This document shows positions 12,015 to 13,897 of a DNA stretch of 13,897 nucleotides, piece after piece; the stretch's first letter is position 1; each line of letters starts with the position of its first letter. The translations under genes were made by a program, and so were the position numbers. This DNA is from Minisyncoccota bacterium (lineage in GTDB: Bacteria; Patescibacteriota; Minisyncoccia; Phycocordibacterales; Phycocordibacteraceae), in NCBI GenBank assembly GCA_022844065.1, contig JALHML010000005.1, forward strand, positions 1 to 13,897, read 5' to 3'. The notes beneath the pieces are model-generated. The model searched no databases, was not told the DNA's origin, and saw only the letters and a list, made by a program, of their open reading frames with translations.

Positions 12015-13144
12015 CGAAGCGCATCGAGACCTGGAAGCGTTCCCTTCGCAAGAAAGTCGAGCATTGCACCGCCGCCAGTTGAAATAAAAGAGAATTGGTC
12101 AGAGATACCGAGCTTCTCTATAGCCGCTACCGTGTCTCCTCCACCAACAATAGAGCGTGCTTTGGACGAAGCGATTACGTGCGCAATAGCTTCTGTTCCT
12201 TGCACAAACCCATTCTCATAATTTCCGAGTGGACCATTCCAAAGAATCGTCTTCGCCTTCTCAGCGTGCGCTGCAATGAGTGCGATAGTCTTGGGACCGT
12301 TATCAAGAATAGATTCGATTGGATCCACGTCTTGTATCTCCACCACCCTTCCACTAGCAACAGTTGTCCCAGCTCGTGCAACAACATAATCCACGGGCAA
12401 CAGCAGTTTCCTATTACCCATCAAGGTCTTTAGTTCTGTCTTATCAGCACCCGACACTAAAGACTTTCCAATCGGTCTTCCGCTTGCCTGCATAAAATCA
12501 TTCGCAAGCGCACCTCCAACAAACACACGCTCGTATAAAGCAAGAAGCTTCTTTAGTACTGGCTCCTTTGTTCCGAACTTGGCACCACCAATTATCGCGA
12601 GCGATGGCTTGCCGGGCTTCAGTGCCTTTGAAAGTTCTCGCACTTCTTCCTCAACAAGAAAGCCCGCATAGGAAGGCAAGAATTCTGGGACCCCAACAAC
12701 AGAAGCGTGCGGACGATGGCACACATCAAACGAGTCCTCGACATATATATCCGCGAGGTCGGCGAGCGCTGCAGCGAAATCACGTCGGTTTTCTCGCTCC
12801 CCTTTATCCCGCCTAAGGTTCTCGAGCATGAGCACTCCCCCGGGAGGAAGCTGGCGTACCGCGTCGCGCGCCTTGGGGCCTGTTGTAACCGGACAAAATC
12901 TAAGCTCCGGAATGAATTCCTTCATAGCACGAAACACTGGCTCCAGGGTTTCCGTTCCTTTGTTCCCAATATGGCCGATGAGCACAACGCGTGCATGGTG
13001 CTTTCGTAAGTACTCAATAGTCGGAAGTGCGCGTCGCAATCTAAAGCTGCCCGCAACTTCTCCTCCCTGAACCGGCACATTCAGTGCACATCGCACCAGC
13101 ACCGGGATATTCTCAAGAACCTTAATGCTACGGACGCTTCGCAT
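12011..13144 (-). CDS. pgk: Phosphoglycerate kinase, divergent
   Basis: The 377-residue glycolytic enzyme transfers phosphate between 1,3-bisphosphoglycerate and ADP. Family blocks run in order: NVP (22-24), SFRLRRALPTIEYL, HIGNKG, MLENLRRDKGE, CHRPHASVVG, IIGGAKFGTK, WNGPLGNYE and the C-terminal IVGGGDTVAAIEKLG with STGGGAMLDFLAKGTLPG. Two residues of the canonical 3-phosphoglycerate pocket differ: RVDFNVP reads RCALNVP (Asp to Ala, A20), and SHLGRP reads GHIGNK (Arg to Asn, N61). R35, H58 and the Arg of ENLR and HRPH remain. The ATG at 13144 is chosen because a -10 element ends six bases before it; the frame's start at 13198 would overlap the hydrolase gene. The gene lies 23 bp after the SGNH hydrolase gene. 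Confidence 0.92.
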   Translation of the reverse strand: MRSVRSIKVLENIPVLVRCALNVPVQGGEVAGSFRLRRALPTIEYLRKHHARVVLIGHIGNKGTETLEPVFRAMKEFIPELRFCPVTTGPKARDAVRQLPPGGVLMLENLRRDKGERENRRDFAAALADLADIYVEDSFDVCHRPHASVVGVPEFLPSYAGFLVEEEVRELSKALKPGKPSLAIIGGAKFGTKEPVLKKLLALYERVFVGGALANDFMQASGRPIGKSLVSGADKTELKTLMGNRKLLLPVDYVVARAGTTVASGRVVEIQDVDPIESILDNGPKTIALIAAHAEKAKTILWNGPLGNYENGFVQGTEAIAHVIASSKARSIVGGGDTVAAIEKLGISDQFSFISTGGGAMLDFLAKGTLPGLDALR

Positions 13145-13150
13145 GTCTTT

Positions 13151-13156
13151 AGTATA
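13151..13156 (-). promoter_or_regulatory. -10 element of pgk
   Basis: TATACT on the minus strand ends six bases before the pgk ATG. It lies in the 23-bp gap after the SGNH gene. A clear -35 is not seen. Confidence 0.45.
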
Positions 13157-13167
13157 GAGGAGAAGCG

Positions 13168-13869
13168 CTACAGACTCGACTGAATCTCTTCGAACCACAA
13201 TCGATATCCTTCTGAAGATGGGTGGAGGCCGTCTGCTGCAAGATATATTTCTGGCTTCTCATTGATCTGCTTGGTTGCAGGGGAATTGCCGAAATTCACG
13301 TAGGTTACGCCTTCTTCCTTGGCAACCTTCGCAAAGATTTCGTGATACGTGTTATTCAAACGTGTATGGAACGGGCGTACTGGCCACGGAAACAATGTAG
13401 CGCCGCCGACATCGCCCGCTGAGATAATCACAACCTTCTCGGCTTCCGGGAGGTTTCGTATCGCTCTACGCAGTTCCTCGCCTGCATCTTCTGCTGACTT
13501 GAAGCGGATGATGTCATTGCCGCCTATTTGAATGAGAATTAAGCGGTACTGTTCGAGCTTGGCATTCTCTCTCTGTCCGTTTAAATCGCTCGTAACGGCA
13601 CCTGAGACTGCATAGTTTTCTAGACTATCTGCTTGAAGATAGCTACTCACACGTCCGGCAACACTTTCTTCGGGTCGATCCGCCCCAATACCAACAGCGG
13701 TGCTGTCTCCGAGCACAAGAACCGTATTCTCCCCTTCCCCAGTCTTCTGATACGCAACCGTGGCAATAATTATCTTCTTCGAAACCTGCACGGTCATGAA
13801 AAACTTTACGCCCCAATACACAACAAGAAGCAGGACAAGCCCGCCGAGTACGAAGAATGTAGTGCGCAT
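13168..13869 (-). CDS. Membrane-anchored SGNH/GDSL-family hydrolase
   Basis: The 233-residue protein has one N-terminal transmembrane segment (about residues 4-25) and then an extracytoplasmic SGNH domain. The blocks are GDSTAVG (nucleophile S56), the SGAVTSD glycine (G90), IGGND (N118) and DGLHPSSEGY (D213, H216), so the catalytic set is complete. Relatives are esterases, lipases or deacetylases of lipids and of cell-wall or surface polysaccharides; which of these applies is not decidable here. The ATG at 13869 places the hydrophobic segment at the N-terminus, as expected. A weak TACACT (13878-13883) eight bases upstream may be its -10. It is followed by pgk on the same strand, which has a promoter of its own. 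Confidence 0.93.
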   Translation of the reverse strand: MRTTFFVLGGLVLLLVVYWGVKFFMTVQVSKKIIIATVAYQKTGEGENTVLVLGDSTAVGIGADRPEESVAGRVSSYLQADSLENYAVSGAVTSDLNGQRENAKLEQYRLILIQIGGNDIIRFKSAEDAGEELRRAIRNLPEAEKVVIISAGDVGGATLFPWPVRPFHTRLNNTYHEIFAKVAKEEGVTYVNFGNSPATKQINEKPEIYLAADGLHPSSEGYRLWFEEIQSSL

Positions 13870-13897
13870 AAAAAGTTAGTGTATCTACCTTCGGATG

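Noticed and set aside
12014..12051. GCGAAG/CTTCGC pair downstream of the HIT gene as a terminator
   Set aside because: The loop exceeds 25 bases and no T-tract follows, so it is not a credible intrinsic terminator.
1..13897. UGA recoding (Gracilibacteria/SR1 genetic code)
   Set aside because: TGA ends several frames at sensible C-termini (399, 5598, 9409) and no conserved domain is interrupted by an in-frame TGA.
1..13897. tRNA genes, CRISPR arrays, insertion sequences or prophage
   Set aside because: No cloverleaf-like sequence, regularly spaced repeats, transposase or integrase motifs were seen. Recognisable genes tile almost the whole window.

Overview
The window reads as a compact bacterial chromosome segment, most likely from a Candidate Phyla Radiation (Patescibacteria) genome of the Parcubacteria/Kaiserbacteria kind. 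This placement is inference from the gene set (a CPR-style superoxide dismutase, ComEC, many small secreted or membrane-anchored proteins) and from very tight packing. Intergenic gaps are at most about 80 bp and several genes overlap. TGA is used as an ordinary stop, so the Gracilibacteria/SR1 recoding of UGA to glycine does not apply. No rRNA, tRNA, CRISPR array, insertion sequence or phage gene was seen.

Layout from left to right. At 3-401 (+) is the 3' end of a multi-pass membrane protein. At 415-1350 (-) is an anchored CAP/SCP-domain protein. At 1393-3274 (-) is a two-gene SOS cassette: a LexA/UmuD-like self-cleaving repressor followed at once by a UmuC/DinB-like Y-family polymerase, with a perfect GAAC-N4-GTTC operator at its promoter. 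At 3323-5222 (-) a site-2-protease-like M50 metalloprotease is coupled to a protein made of two tandem, intact HD phosphohydrolase domains. Ribosomal protein L28 (5269-5520, +) follows with tandem terminators, then a small orphan gene (5598-5846, -).

The middle carries DNA-uptake and DNA-processing genes. The ComEC channel protein (7415-8911, -) lacks its metallo-beta-lactamase domain. A ComEC-type metallo-beta-lactamase domain is encoded separately at 5926-6789 (-), with an Fe/Mn superoxide dismutase (6845-7426, +) between the two. Upstream of comEC on the same strand are an RNase HI, a 118-residue orphan and RecJ (9810-11546). A HIT-family protein (11592-12014, +) diverges from recJ. The right end holds a divergent phosphoglycerate kinase (12011-13144, -) and a membrane-anchored SGNH/GDSL hydrolase (13168-13869, -).

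Gene starts show a regularity. Six transcription-unit starts have a -10-like hexamer ending exactly six bases before the ATG, which predicts leaderless mRNAs. Three other starts carry clear Shine-Dalgarno sequences: comEC and the 118-aa gene, which are internal cistrons, and the small GTG-initiated gene. I used this pattern to choose several starts.
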